Positions 17,109 through 26,833 of a stretch of DNA of 64,000 nt are shown here, in pieces. Numbering within the stretch: position 1 is the first letter of the stretch; every line of letters begins with the position of its first letter. Position numbers and translations under genes: made by a program. The notes under the pieces are model-generated. The model did not search any database. It was given only the letters and a program-made list of their open reading frames with translations, and was not told where the DNA came from. This DNA is from PLA3 sp964592235 (GTDB taxonomy: Bacteria; Planctomycetota; Phycisphaerae; UBA1845; UTPLA1): the NCBI GenBank assembly GCA_964592235.1, contig CAZQCF010000010.1, positions 62,001 through 126,000 of the forward strand, written 5' to 3'.

Positions 17109-19319
17109 TCATCCGGCGGTCGCCGCGACATGGTATGGCCGAATTGCCGCTGATCTCTTCCGGGGCCCGCGCGCCGCGACGACGGCGAACAAGTCCGAAA
17201 AGGCGCCCGCCATGTGCTCGACGCCGAACTCGTGAACCGCGCGCCGCCGCGCTGTCTCGACGATCCGATGGCGAAGCGCTGCATCGGTCGCCAATCGCTC
17301 CACCGACAGCGCCAATCCCTCCGGATCGGCCGCACGCGTCATCAACCCCGTCTGCTCGTGAATCAGAAACTCACCGAGGCAGCCCACGTCGGGCGCGACG
17401 AACGGCACGCCGCTCACCGCTGCCTCCAACATGCTGACGCTGAAGCACTCAACCTCGCTGCACAGACATGCCACGTCCAGCCCCGGCAGCAGGTCGGGCA
17501 CGTCGTGCCGCGCGCCCAGCAATCGCAATCGTTCGTGATCCAGGCCCGACGCCTCGGCGGCCGCCTGCACCGCGTCGCGATTCGGCCCGTCCCCGATGAC
17601 GAGGAATCGCATGTTTGGGAACCGGCTGGCCAGGGTGCGCGCCGCGCGAATGAAAGCATCGTGTCGTTTCTCTTCGCGCAGGTTCGCGACGATCCCCACG
17701 GCGAATTGATCGTCCGTGAGGCGCAGTGCGCGCCGGGCCGCGCTGCGCGACCGGCCGATGAAGGCGTCCAATTCGATTGCGTTGCGAATCACGGCGATGC
17801 GCCCGGCAGGGACTTGTTCGTGCCGGATCATCGCCTGCCGCTGTCGCTCGCCCAGCGCCACAAACACATCCACAAACCGGTACAACGCGCGGTTGGCTGT
17901 CTCGAAGTGCTGATGCCCCGCGCGAGGGAACCAATGCGACCAGACGACCACAGGAGTGCGGCGCGTCGCAGCAGCGAGCGTTGACCAGAACATCCGGTCG
18001 CCCCCGCTGTGCGCCACGGTGACGACGTCCATGGCTTCTTCGCGCAACAGCCGTCGAAGCCGGGCGATCACCGCGACATCCGTCTTGTGATGGAGCAGGC
18101 GATCGTAAATGGCAATGCCGTGCGCTCTCAAATCTGCGGCGAGCGGGCCGGCATCCTTCAGGCAGGCAATCACGGGTTGAGCACCGCGCGCAGGCAGGTG
18201 CTTCGCCAGCGAAGCCAGCATCAGCTCCGCCCCGCCCGGCTCAAGACGATTGGTGACAAACAGCACGTGCAACGGCCGAGCGCTCGCCACCGTGCGCTTC
18301 GAGACCCCAATCGCGGCGCGCGGTGTACGCAGGGAACGCGTTGCGTGCTGCGAATCGTCTTCAACGCGCTCCGCGTAGCGCACTCCTCGCGGTGCCGAGC
18401 GAGTCCGGATTCGCTCGCTAACGAAGGCCCGTACGCCCTCGATCATGCCGCACAGTTCAAGCCAATGGTCGCGCCGCACCAGCCCCCACGCCGCGTGCAT
18501 GAGACCGATCAACAGCAAACTCCACCCGATCAGCGCCCAGCGCCCCGGCGACATGCGGCACGACTTCGTGAGGATGTACAGGTAATTGCGGCTGGTCATG
18601 AAGCCGAACCGGCGCGGGTCGCCGCGTCCGCCGATCTCGCGCCGATGAACAACGCTTGTATTTCGTGCTTCGAGCATCCAATGGCTCGGCGCGAGACGGT
18701 AGCCCATCTCGCGGTCCTCGCCCAGCGCGTACTGAGTGAGCGTTTCATCAAAGGGATTCGCCAGCACCACGTCGCGCCGCAAAGCCATCGCCGCACCGGA
18801 CAGATGCATCAACGGGCAAACGCGCTGCGGCTCCCATGTGAGCATGGCCGGCGGCGCGCCGCGCACGGCGGCATCCACGCCCGGCCGCACACGCCACCAA
18901 CCTGCAATGCGATAACCAAGCTGCCATAGCTGCGCCGTGCGACCGCCCAGTCGTGGTTCCTCGATGACCGGCGACACGGCGGCGACGCGCGAGTCCGCCA
19001 TGATCGCCGCGATTTCATCCACCAGGTTCGCCGCGCACGTCACGTCGTCGTCGAGGTAGATCAACACGTCAGCCGACGCCTGCTGCGCGGCCACGTTGCG
19101 CGAGCGAGTCAGGCCGGGCTCGTACTTTCGATGATAGATAAAGCGGGTGTTGGAGTGCGCGGCGTCCCGCGCGATGTCACCTTGCGCGGCGTCGTCCATG
19201 CGGCCATCGTCGATGATGAGCAATTCATCCGGCACGCGCGATTGCGCCCAGACCGATCGCAATGTCTCGCGAAGCGCTCCGAGCCGATCCTTCGTGCAGA
19301 TAACAATTGCGATTCGCAC
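17109..19319 (-). CDS. GT2-GT4 fusion glycosyltransferase
   Basis: The 736-residue protein joins two glycosyltransferases. Residues about 1-260 are a GT-A/GT2 domain (RIAIVICTKDR, DELLIIDDG, DXD-type YLDDDV, ALGEDREMGYRL), followed by a single hydrophobic segment (IGWSLLLIGLMHAAWGLV). Residues about 350-720 are a GT-B/GT4 domain (VLFVTNRLEPGGAELML, VGIVANLREEKRHD, CSEVECFSVSMLEAAVSGVP). The GTG at 19319 is chosen because VRIAIVICTKDR is the classic GT2 start and a G-rich ribosome-binding region precedes it; ATG 19373 would overlap the flippase gene. It may add two successive sugars of the repeat unit. Confidence 0.85.
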   Translation of the reverse strand: MRIAIVICTKDRLGALRETLRSVWAQSRVPDELLIIDDGRMDDAAQGDIARDAAHSNTRFIYHRKYEPGLTRSRNVAAQQASADVLIYLDDDVTCAANLVDEIAAIMADSRVAAVSPVIEEPRLGGRTAQLWQLGYRIAGWWRVRPGVDAAVRGAPPAMLTWEPQRVCPLMHLSGAAMALRRDVVLANPFDETLTQYALGEDREMGYRLAPSHWMLEARNTSVVHRREIGGRGDPRRFGFMTSRNYLYILTKSCRMSPGRWALIGWSLLLIGLMHAAWGLVRRDHWLELCGMIEGVRAFVSERIRTRSAPRGVRYAERVEDDSQHATRSLRTPRAAIGVSKRTVASARPLHVLFVTNRLEPGGAELMLASLAKHLPARGAQPVIACLKDAGPLAADLRAHGIAIYDRLLHHKTDVAVIARLRRLLREEAMDVVTVAHSGGDRMFWSTLAAATRRTPVVVWSHWFPRAGHQHFETANRALYRFVDVFVALGERQRQAMIRHEQVPAGRIAVIRNAIELDAFIGRSRSAARRALRLTDDQFAVGIVANLREEKRHDAFIRAARTLASRFPNMRFLVIGDGPNRDAVQAAAEASGLDHERLRLLGARHDVPDLLPGLDVACLCSEVECFSVSMLEAAVSGVPFVAPDVGCLGEFLIHEQTGLMTRAADPEGLALSVERLATDAALRHRIVETARRRAVHEFGVEHMAGAFSDLFAVVAARGPRKRSAAIRPYHVAATAG

Positions 19320-19351
19320 AACGCCGCCCCCTGCCCCCTCGCGGCCTCGAT

Positions 19352-21082
19352 TCAGGTTCGTCCATTTCGCCATCGCCCCAGCGCCCGCAACGGCGGAACA
19401 TGGCGAAGCGATTCGAGAATGTAGCCGTTGATCCGGCGTCGCTCGTCCGCGGAGAAGACCAGTTCCGTCTTCCACGCCACAAGCAGCACCAGCACCGTCC
19501 CCGCAGTCAGAAGCAGAGGGCTTAGTGCCAACAGGCAGGCCGCTCCCAGCACAATGAACGTACCGCGGTCCAGCTTCGTGCATTCAGCCTGAATCAGCCA
19601 GACGCAGAGTGCCAGCGAGGTGGCAATCGCCAGCACGCCGCACCAGGCGGCGCTGTCCAGCCCGCGCGGCCCGCTGAAACCGGTCGTGAAGATCCACGAC
19701 GCGTGGCCCGCCGCCCATTGCCAGCCCGCCGTGCGCATCACCCGCGCGTTCTGCGGACCGGCCAGCCAGAAGGCGTACAACACGTTCGCGGCCACACCGG
19801 CGGCCCACGGCCAGAACATGTGCCGCGTCTTCTCAATCAGATGAAAATGAATCGGCAGGAACGCAAGATACGCGCCCATCAGGAAGAACAGCAGGTGAAT
19901 CGGAAGAATCGCCGCGCCGTCGGCATACTCCGCGCGAAACATCAGAATGATGTAATCCTTCGCCAGCGCCAGCATCGCACAGAACACAAACAGCGCCAGG
20001 CCCGTCCCACGGAACGCCAGCGACAGTTGCCGCTGGGCCGCTTCGCGACCGCGATTCTCCCACGTCTTGGTCACGATGGTCATCACGACCGTCACCACGG
20101 CCACCGCGCCGATCAGGACGAATTGCCCGATCTGGCGCACGGCGTTGAAGACGGCGACCGCCTCCTGCCCCTGTATCTTGTTGAGGTACCAAGCGGGGTA
20201 ATAGACCAGCACCTGCCAGGTGATGCCGGCGAGGGTCGTCCAGACGCTGAACTTGAGCAGCCGCCGCGCGAAATCGCCCTCCTCGGTCAGTTCATGCTGC
20301 CCGTGCCACCGTGCGATGGTGCGAATGAAGCCGAACCCGAACCACGCAATCGGCAGCGCCAGCGAAATGCCGTACACGGCCGTCAGCGTGAAGGCGCTCA
20401 AGTGGCCGGTGGCAATGGCCGCGATGCTGCAGCCGAGAAAAAGAAGCCCGTGGGCCATTTCCATGACGGACAGGGCCGTGAACATGCGCAGGCCCTTGAA
20501 CACGGCCAGGAGGTAGAAATAGACAATCAAGAGAGCCGTCACGATGGCCGACAGGCGGGCCAGTTCCGGCGCGTCGGCCGAGAACAAGCGCCGCACTTCC
20601 GGGTCGGTGAACTGGGCGTAGAAAAAATCGCCCAGCGGCTGGGCGAAAATGCAGATCACCGTGACGCTGATCATCGTGATCGCGCCGAGCAACAGGAACG
20701 ACTTGCGCACGAACGCCAACAACGTGCCTTGCTTCTCATGCTGGGGGACGTACCGCGTGACCGCCTCGTTCAGTCCGAGGCTGCACAGCGGTGTCATGAC
20801 GTTCATCACCGCAAGGATCATGGTCAAGAGGCCGAACTGCTGCTGGGTCATGAACCAGGTGAGCAGGATGATGCGAAAGAAATTGATAAGCCGAAACGCG
20901 ACGGTCGCGGGCAGATACAACCCCATCGCCTGGTGCAGCGGCGAGTTGGAGAACATGCCGGTCGGCGCGCCGTGAGACGTCTGGCCGATCGCCCCGCCGC
21001 CGTTCAGCGGTTCGTGCGCCGCCGAGGGAGCTTCATCCGCCGCCGCGTCGCCCTGCCTCGTCATGTGCAGCACGGCTTTCAC
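19352..21082 (-). CDS. Polysaccharide repeat-unit flippase (Wzx-like, MATE/MOP superfamily)
   Basis: The 576-residue protein has 12 or more hydrophobic helices and the N-terminal AFRLINFFRIILLTWFM and GLNEAVTRYVPQ segments typical of PST/MOP flippases. The family moves undecaprenyl-linked repeat units to the periplasmic face. A GTG at 21082 overlaps the stop of the upstream polymerase gene as GTGA, so translation is probably coupled; an ATG at 21064 is an alternative start. The first 45 residues are a hydrophilic extension. Sits between polymerase and glycosyltransferase genes, as expected for a Wzx/Wzy locus. Confidence 0.9.
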   Translation of the reverse strand: MKAVLHMTRQGDAAADEAPSAAHEPLNGGGAIGQTSHGAPTGMFSNSPLHQAMGLYLPATVAFRLINFFRIILLTWFMTQQQFGLLTMILAVMNVMTPLCSLGLNEAVTRYVPQHEKQGTLLAFVRKSFLLLGAITMISVTVICIFAQPLGDFFYAQFTDPEVRRLFSADAPELARLSAIVTALLIVYFYLLAVFKGLRMFTALSVMEMAHGLLFLGCSIAAIATGHLSAFTLTAVYGISLALPIAWFGFGFIRTIARWHGQHELTEEGDFARRLLKFSVWTTLAGITWQVLVYYPAWYLNKIQGQEAVAVFNAVRQIGQFVLIGAVAVVTVVMTIVTKTWENRGREAAQRQLSLAFRGTGLALFVFCAMLALAKDYIILMFRAEYADGAAILPIHLLFFLMGAYLAFLPIHFHLIEKTRHMFWPWAAGVAANVLYAFWLAGPQNARVMRTAGWQWAAGHASWIFTTGFSGPRGLDSAAWCGVLAIATSLALCVWLIQAECTKLDRGTFIVLGAACLLALSPLLLTAGTVLVLLVAWKTELVFSADERRRINGYILESLRHVPPLRALGRWRNGRT

Positions 21083-22650
21083 CGCCGGCCTCCTCGCGCG
21101 GCGGGCGCAGCACCGGCAATCAATCCGTTGGGCCGCGGCGGAACGCGAGGCCGGTTGCCGGCCTTCGCGCGGGCCGACGGATCGCTGGAGCGCCGCAGGG
21201 GCGACGGTGAAAGCAGCTCATTCAGCGCGACCGGAACGGCGCTCAAGCCGAAGAAGAGACTGTTGGCGAAGGGATTGTCGCTGGTTTCGCGGAACGTGCC
21301 GTCGATGAAGTATGCCATCGCGAGAATCCAGTACAACACGAGCAGGTCCGGCCCGATCAGGCGCGGACTGGTCCGGGGCAGCTTGCGATAGAGCTGGATG
21401 CTGAATCGCACAAGGGCGATCACCGTAAGCAGATATAGCGTGATGCCGACGATGCCGGTTTCCGCGACAATCGAGAGCATGTTGTTGTGTTCGAGCGCCG
21501 TCGTCCCGAAGGCATAAAACGGGCTGGACGGATCGCGCGCGAAGTTCGGCGCATGATCGCGGAAATGCCCGAACCCCACGCCGAAGAAGGGATGCTCCTT
21601 CACGATCTCCCAGGTCATCTGGGCCAGACCGATGCGCAGCAGGATCGGCTCGGTGTCGGTCAGGCCGCCCTTGCTGCGGTCGTCGGACATGAAGTTGCCC
21701 ATGTTCACGACACCGACCACGAGTACGAGAGCAATCAGCAGCGACACAATAATGACACGCGTGGCCCGGCGCTGGGAATACATCGCCCAGATCATCAGGC
21801 ACAGCACGAAGCTCAACCACACCGAGCGCGTGTACGTCCAGAAAATCGGCGGCAGCATCGCGGCGTTCAGAAGCAGCAGCCACCAGCGCCCGACGCTTCG
21901 ATTGTTGCGCGCCAGCACGAGATTGTTAAAGAAGCAATAGCACAGCGCCAGCCCCATCGCGGGCGACAGCACGAACGGCCCGCGGACACGGCCGTAGTGA
22001 ATACCGATACTGGGATCGGAGATGAACCTCGGGAAGATCAGGGCGTTGAGCTTGAAGCGCTCGCACCAGCCCGTCAACGTCAGATAGACCGAGAGAATCA
22101 TGAAGAAGATCGCCAGGCGGCGGAAATCGCGCTCGTGGCGAAACGCGTGCAGCACGAGGCCGAACACGACGAACGGAAAGATGTAACCACCGATGAGGCG
22201 GTAGTGGACCGTCACAACCGAGCGCGTCTCAAAGCCGGAGACCAGCGCCGACGCGAAGAAGTACGTCGCCAGCGTCAGCATGTACCCGCTCACCGGCCAC
22301 GCATGGCGTACCGGCACGCGGCCCAGGGCGATCATCGCCAGAAGCAGGAGCGCGAGGACGACCAGCCCAATACGCGGAATCGTGAGCGCGAAGAACAGCG
22401 GAACCGAAACGCGCCAGAACTCCTCATGCAGTGCGATCAGCGTGATGAACCAGATCAGCACCGCCACGAGCAGATCGCCCTTGACGGCGTAGAACAGCAG
22501 CGCGGTCAATCCGCCCAGCGCCGACCAGAAGATCAATACGCTGACCGAATCCGTCGCGAGCGTGGCGGAGAAGGCGATGCCCGCGGCGATCAGCAGCAGG
22601 ATGCCCAGCGAGAGCAACAGAGGCGTGCGTTGCGCGGTGAGTGATGCCAA
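21079..22650 (-). CDS. O-antigen ligase/polymerase family protein (Wzy-like)
   Basis: The 523-residue polytopic protein has about 11 TM segments and the family's large periplasmic loop, with the Wzy_C hallmark HNNMLSIVAETGIVG plus FFGVGFGHFRDHAPNF. In a locus with Wzx, Wzz and Wza this is best read as the repeat-unit polymerase rather than a WaaL ligase, but sequence alone cannot separate the two. The stop overlaps the flippase GTG start (GTGA). A Pro/Arg-rich tail (about 480-523) follows the last helix. Confidence 0.88.
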   Translation of the reverse strand: MASLTAQRTPLLLSLGILLLIAAGIAFSATLATDSVSVLIFWSALGGLTALLFYAVKGDLLVAVLIWFITLIALHEEFWRVSVPLFFALTIPRIGLVVLALLLLAMIALGRVPVRHAWPVSGYMLTLATYFFASALVSGFETRSVVTVHYRLIGGYIFPFVVFGLVLHAFRHERDFRRLAIFFMILSVYLTLTGWCERFKLNALIFPRFISDPSIGIHYGRVRGPFVLSPAMGLALCYCFFNNLVLARNNRSVGRWWLLLLNAAMLPPIFWTYTRSVWLSFVLCLMIWAMYSQRRATRVIIVSLLIALVLVVGVVNMGNFMSDDRSKGGLTDTEPILLRIGLAQMTWEIVKEHPFFGVGFGHFRDHAPNFARDPSSPFYAFGTTALEHNNMLSIVAETGIVGITLYLLTVIALVRFSIQLYRKLPRTSPRLIGPDLLVLYWILAMAYFIDGTFRETSDNPFANSLFFGLSAVPVALNELLSPSPLRRSSDPSARAKAGNRPRVPPRPNGLIAGAAPAARGGRR

Positions 22651-22755
22651 GGCTGATCCATCCTCGCGGCCGACGCCGATTCTCGCACACCCCGGCGCGC
22701 CCGCGACGCAACGGGCGACCGCTCATTGCGAATCGCCCTTTCGACTCCGGCGCCG

Positions 22756-23769
22756 CTAGGTGAACTGATACACGAGCCCCGGAATCGGATCGCTCCGCTG
22801 ATTCAGCACAAGGCCCAGGCAACGCACTCCGGCGAGATCGAGCCGCTTCTTGGCTTCGGCGGCCGTTTCACGCGGCGTGTCGCCGGCTTTGACGACCAGG
22901 ACTGCGCCATCGACCAGCAGACCCAGCACCTGCGGGTCGGGATAGGTCTTGGCATTGGCGACGTCGAGGATGACGTGATCGAATCGCTGCCGCAGCTGTG
23001 CGATCAGGCTCTGCGTCTGACGGCTCTTGAGCAGGCCAAGCGGGTGATCCGAGACCGGTCCGCCGGCAATGACATACAGCTTATGCCCATTGCGCACATC
23101 GACCGTCTGAATCGCGGCGTCCAGCGTCGCGCGGCCGTTCAGCACGTCCGTCAAACCCGGCGACTCACGCAGCCCCATGAGCGACGCGACCTGCGGGTGG
23201 CGCACATTGAAGTCAACCAGACAAACGCGCAATTCCTTGTCGGCCTCGGCGCCGGTCAGGGCCAGACCCACGGCGATCTGCGTCGCGCCCTCGCCGGGCC
23301 GCGCGCCCATGACGATCACCGATTTGGGCGGGGATTCGTCGACCGCGAAAAAGATATTGCCCCAAAGCTGGCCCAGTTCGGCCTCGGACTTGTCGCGCAG
23401 CTTGCACTTCGCGGGGACCGATGGACCGCCGATGGCCGGACGCGACGGCGCGGGCGATTCCATCGCCGGAGAAGTTGCCGTCTTGTCATCGAGGAACTCG
23501 GCCTGCGGCGGGGAAAACGCCAGGTCGTCCAGGTCGGTCTCGGGCGCCGGCCCGCCGTTTATTCTACGAATGTCTTCAATCGCCTCGTCGATCTTCTCGA
23601 CCTCGTCGGTCCAGTCCAGCTCGACCACGTCCTCATCCGGCTCGCGCGGAGGCTCCGGCGGCTTCTTCGACGAAGCCGGCGGTGGCCAGATCTGCTCCGG
23701 CTGCGGAGGCGGTTCGCGCTCTCCTTCGCGCCGCTTCTTCGGATCGGGTTGGTCGGGCAACTGGGCCAC
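22756..23769 (-). CDS. BY-kinase-like (CpsD/CapB) ATPase lacking the P-loop lysine
   Basis: The 337-residue protein has a Pro/acidic linker (about residues 1-120) and a C-terminal MinD/BY-kinase-type domain. Walker A reads GARPGEGATQ (155-164): the invariant Lys is Ala162 (codon GCG). Walker A' reads CLVDFNVRHP instead of the usual DxDxR pattern, and Walker B reads VILDVANA without the usual DTPP. The C-terminus lacks a tyrosine cluster and has a single Tyr near the end. It directly follows the Wzz gene (128 bp), the normal partner of a BY-kinase. It is therefore probably a non-catalytic or altered regulator of chain length. Confidence 0.85.
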   Translation of the reverse strand: MAQLPDQPDPKKRREGEREPPPQPEQIWPPPASSKKPPEPPREPDEDVVELDWTDEVEKIDEAIEDIRRINGGPAPETDLDDLAFSPPQAEFLDDKTATSPAMESPAPSRPAIGGPSVPAKCKLRDKSEAELGQLWGNIFFAVDESPPKSVIVMGARPGEGATQIAVGLALTGAEADKELRVCLVDFNVRHPQVASLMGLRESPGLTDVLNGRATLDAAIQTVDVRNGHKLYVIAGGPVSDHPLGLLKSRQTQSLIAQLRQRFDHVILDVANAKTYPDPQVLGLLVDGAVLVVKAGDTPRETAAEAKKRLDLAGVRCLGLVLNQRSDPIPGLVYQFT

Positions 23770-23897
23770 GATTCACGTCTCCCCTGGTCGACAATTCTAG
23801 CTCGACGAAAGCCTTACGTTAAGCGTTATCGGCGTTTCCGGGCCTTGTGTTTCGTTTCGGAAACACATTTCGAGTCGGCGATTTCTGCGCCGCCCCC

Positions 23898-25523
23898 CTA
23901 CGCCGGCACCACCAGTCGCCTGCCACGTTTCTTTACCGTTCCCAGCACCGGCACGCCCAGGTACCGCTCGGCCTCCACGGTTGAACGAACCGTGTGGTCG
24001 AAGTGATCGGCCAGGAAGGCCAGCGCAATGCCCAGCAGCATCGACACGATGCCCGCCACGACGGTGTAAATCACCGTCTGCGGCGAGCTGGGCTTGTCCG
24101 GATCGGGCATGGAAGCCTCATCCAGAATGCTGATGTTCACCGGCTCGCGCGAGAGCAGCCGCGTCGCCATCGCGTACACGCGCTCTTGCTCCAGCCGCTC
24201 ACGGTGTTTCTGGGCGACTTCGAATTCGTTCTTCAGCCGGGCATACTCCGCCAGTTTCGCCTGCACCTCGGCGCGTTCCTGGGCCACCTCTTTAACCAGC
24301 CCCTCGTTGAGCTTCTTCTGTTCTTCGCGGGCCTGAATGCTCGATTCCAATCCCTTGCTGTACGCCACGATGCCGGCCAGTGCATGCCGTTTCGTGCTGC
24401 TTACCTGGTACTTCAGGTACCGCACATCGCGACTGTTTTCCGTGAACTGTCCTTCGGCCTTGGCCAGCCGGGCCATCAGCATGGTCAGGTTCTTGGCCGT
24501 CTCGACGAACAGGACGTTGTCAAACAACAGCGAAGCCGGTACGGCCGCCATTGCCGCCTCGACCTGCTCGTCGGTCATCTTTTCAATGCCGCCCGACTCA
24601 AAGCACGCCGCCGGCAATTTTTCCTTGAACACCTGCAACAGCGACCGCTCGCGCGCGAGGTCGACACTCAAGCCGACGTCGCTTTCGCGAATCTTGGTGT
24701 AGAGCACCTGCACACCGTGCTCGGTTCCCGATCGCAGCAACTGCTCGAGAACACCCACGTCGGCGGCGTTCTCCTGAATGAAATCGTGATAAGCGCCTTC
24801 GCGCGCCTTGTATTCCTCATCGTATCTCGCCACAACCTCGGTCATCAGCCGCTCCGCCGGTTCGTTCAGCGCCTGTTGCAGCTCCTGATACCGAACAAGA
24901 TACATGTCCGCCAGCGCGCTCGCGGCGCGAAACGCATTCTGAAACGAATTGGGATCATCGCGGTCGGCCGGATAGTCCACCTTGATGGTAAACGTTTCGG
25001 TCATGCCGACCTGCTCGCCGCCGGGGGTCTCCAGCTTGACGGATTTCTGGAAGTCGATGAATGCGGCCTGGTCGTCATGCAGCAGTTTGTCAACTTTCGG
25101 CTGGATCTTCTCGCCATTAAGAAACGCCATAGCGTTCCCCAGGGCCTCGACGACCTTGCCGTTGGGCTGCTTTTCCGCCTGACGCCATTCGCGGCGGAGC
25201 ACCTCCCACTGTTCGTACAGCCGCGGATTTTCGGCGAGCACTTTCGTGCGCGCCAGAACGAGATCCGACATCACGATCTGCTGCTGGGCCTTGACGAACA
25301 CTTCGAGCGTGCGCTCGGGCGAGTCGAGGCTCAACGGGTTCTTGTTCATGGGCCGTTTATAGACCAGGCTGACCTGGCTGCGATACTTCAGCGGAAACCA
25401 GTGCTGACAGCCATACCAGGTGCCGCCCGCGCCCACGATGAAGATGACAAGAATCTTGCCCCAGTGCTCGAAGAGAATCCGCAGGATTTCCCGAAGCGAA
25501 CGTGTTCCGTAGGCCGTGCTCAT
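23898..25523 (-). CDS. Wzz/GNVR-type polysaccharide chain-length determinant
   Basis: The 541-residue inner-membrane protein has one N-terminal TM (about 23-40), a long periplasmic region with heptad-like helices (about 190-470, ending in KNEFEVAQKHRERLEQERVYAMATRLL) and a C-terminal TM (about 480-505) preceded by the PDPDKPSSP proline motif of Wzz proteins. It controls polymer length and contacts Wza and the cytosolic kinase. It lacks a fused kinase domain, which fits the separate BY-kinase-like gene downstream. It lies 94 bp after the Wza gene. Confidence 0.92.
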   Translation of the reverse strand: MSTAYGTRSLREILRILFEHWGKILVIFIVGAGGTWYGCQHWFPLKYRSQVSLVYKRPMNKNPLSLDSPERTLEVFVKAQQQIVMSDLVLARTKVLAENPRLYEQWEVLRREWRQAEKQPNGKVVEALGNAMAFLNGEKIQPKVDKLLHDDQAAFIDFQKSVKLETPGGEQVGMTETFTIKVDYPADRDDPNSFQNAFRAASALADMYLVRYQELQQALNEPAERLMTEVVARYDEEYKAREGAYHDFIQENAADVGVLEQLLRSGTEHGVQVLYTKIRESDVGLSVDLARERSLLQVFKEKLPAACFESGGIEKMTDEQVEAAMAAVPASLLFDNVLFVETAKNLTMLMARLAKAEGQFTENSRDVRYLKYQVSSTKRHALAGIVAYSKGLESSIQAREEQKKLNEGLVKEVAQERAEVQAKLAEYARLKNEFEVAQKHRERLEQERVYAMATRLLSREPVNISILDEASMPDPDKPSSPQTVIYTVVAGIVSMLLGIALAFLADHFDHTVRSTVEAERYLGVPVLGTVKKRGRRLVVPA

Positions 25524-25617
25524 ACGCTTCCCATCTCAATCAGGACTTCGGCGCCGGGCCGCCCTCGTCGGGCGGCGCCGGACGCCGAGGATGTCACAAA
25601 CTTGTCATCCGCCTTGC

Positions 25618-26778
25618 TTACGGGCCGATCTGGCCGCCGATATTCGGCGGACCGACCTGCCGCGTCTTGAACGACGTCGGATCGGCGCGGATTTCGTACC
25701 CGAAGTTCATGCCCACCACACCGCTGTAGGGCACAACCGACCGAATACCGCGCGTAAAGACCATGTCGATCCAGTCGTTCATCTCGGCCAGTCCGGTGCG
25801 CGGCACATAGATAATATCGCCATCGGCGAGGTACAGGTCGTGACGGAACTTGCTGCCATTTGGCAACATTCCTTCCGGCGACGCCTTCTTCGCGTTCAGC
25901 ACTTCGGCAAGATTGAACACAATCGCCTGCGGAACCGGCAGATATTGCCGACGCACGAGGAGGATCTTCGTCTGATCCGCGCGAACCGACGGTCCACCCA
26001 TCTGGATCAGCGCCTGGGTGATCGTGATCGGCGCGTGCGACGTGATCTGACCCGGGCCGTACACCTCGCCCATGACGTAGATGCGAGTCGGCGCGAACTC
26101 CAGCGTCTGCACCGTCGTCTCGACTTCCTGCAAGTCGTTCTCGACGTACAACTGGTCCAGGATCTTCTTCGCCTGGTGTACCGTCTTGCCCGCCACCAGC
26201 ACCTCGCCGATGTACGGCAGGTCGATCGTGCCGTCCGGCTTCACCGGAACCAGACGCGACTGACCGCGCGGGGCGGTCGTGATCGCCTTCTTCAATTCGA
26301 CGATCTTTACGTTCGCCGCCTTCACCGCCACCGTCACCTCCGGTTCGCGGATGTACCGCGCATAGGCCTGGCGCAACTGCTCCTCCAGTTCCGTCGCGGT
26401 ACGACCAGCCGCTCGAATCTGCCCGATCAGCTTCAAACGAATCGAGCCGTCAGCCTGAACCGTCCGCTCCTGATCGAGTTGATCCTGATAAGGAAACTCG
26501 ACGTTCACGATGTCTTCGATCTTCAGCTCGTAGGGCTTGTCGGAGACGATGTTCTTGACCTGATAGATGATTTCCAGCACGTCGCCCGGCTGAAGCCGAT
26601 AGGGCGGCCGATCGAGCAACTGCTCGGGCAGGCCCGTCCCGCCAACGAACGGCTGGTACAGTTCCGACGGTTCGGTCGGCGCTGCATCCGGGATTTTCTG
26701 ACCGGTTCGAGAACAGCCCCCCAGGGCCGCGATCGTTGCGATCGTCAAGAGCACGACTTGTCGCATTGCATTGGCCAT
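25618..26778 (-). CDS. Wza-family polysaccharide export outer-membrane lipoprotein
   Basis: The 386-residue protein has a lipoprotein signal (ALGGC, acyl Cys about residue 22), then a Poly_export domain beginning YRLQPGDVLEI, and SLBB beta-grasp repeats (IYVMGEVYGPGQIT and further). The family forms the outer-membrane channel for exopolysaccharide. ADGDIIYVPRTG near the C-terminus is the usual end of an SLBB repeat. It is the second gene of the cluster, between the SPOR lipoprotein and Wzz genes. Confidence 0.93.
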   Translation of the reverse strand: MANAMRQVVLLTIATIAALGGCSRTGQKIPDAAPTEPSELYQPFVGGTGLPEQLLDRPPYRLQPGDVLEIIYQVKNIVSDKPYELKIEDIVNVEFPYQDQLDQERTVQADGSIRLKLIGQIRAAGRTATELEEQLRQAYARYIREPEVTVAVKAANVKIVELKKAITTAPRGQSRLVPVKPDGTIDLPYIGEVLVAGKTVHQAKKILDQLYVENDLQEVETTVQTLEFAPTRIYVMGEVYGPGQITSHAPITITQALIQMGGPSVRADQTKILLVRRQYLPVPQAIVFNLAEVLNAKKASPEGMLPNGSKFRHDLYLADGDIIYVPRTGLAEMNDWIDMVFTRGIRSVVPYSGVVGMNFGYEIRADPTSFKTRQVGPPNIGGQIGP

Positions 26779-26833
26779 TGTTCGCTACTCCGTGTTCCAA
26801 ACGTCTCCGTCGGCAAGGTCCGCACAGCGGACC

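Noticed and set aside
19703..21391. 562-codon open frame on the + strand opposite the flippase gene
   Set aside because: Composition is dominated by Arg, Gln, His and Glu as expected from the complement of a GC-rich membrane protein gene.
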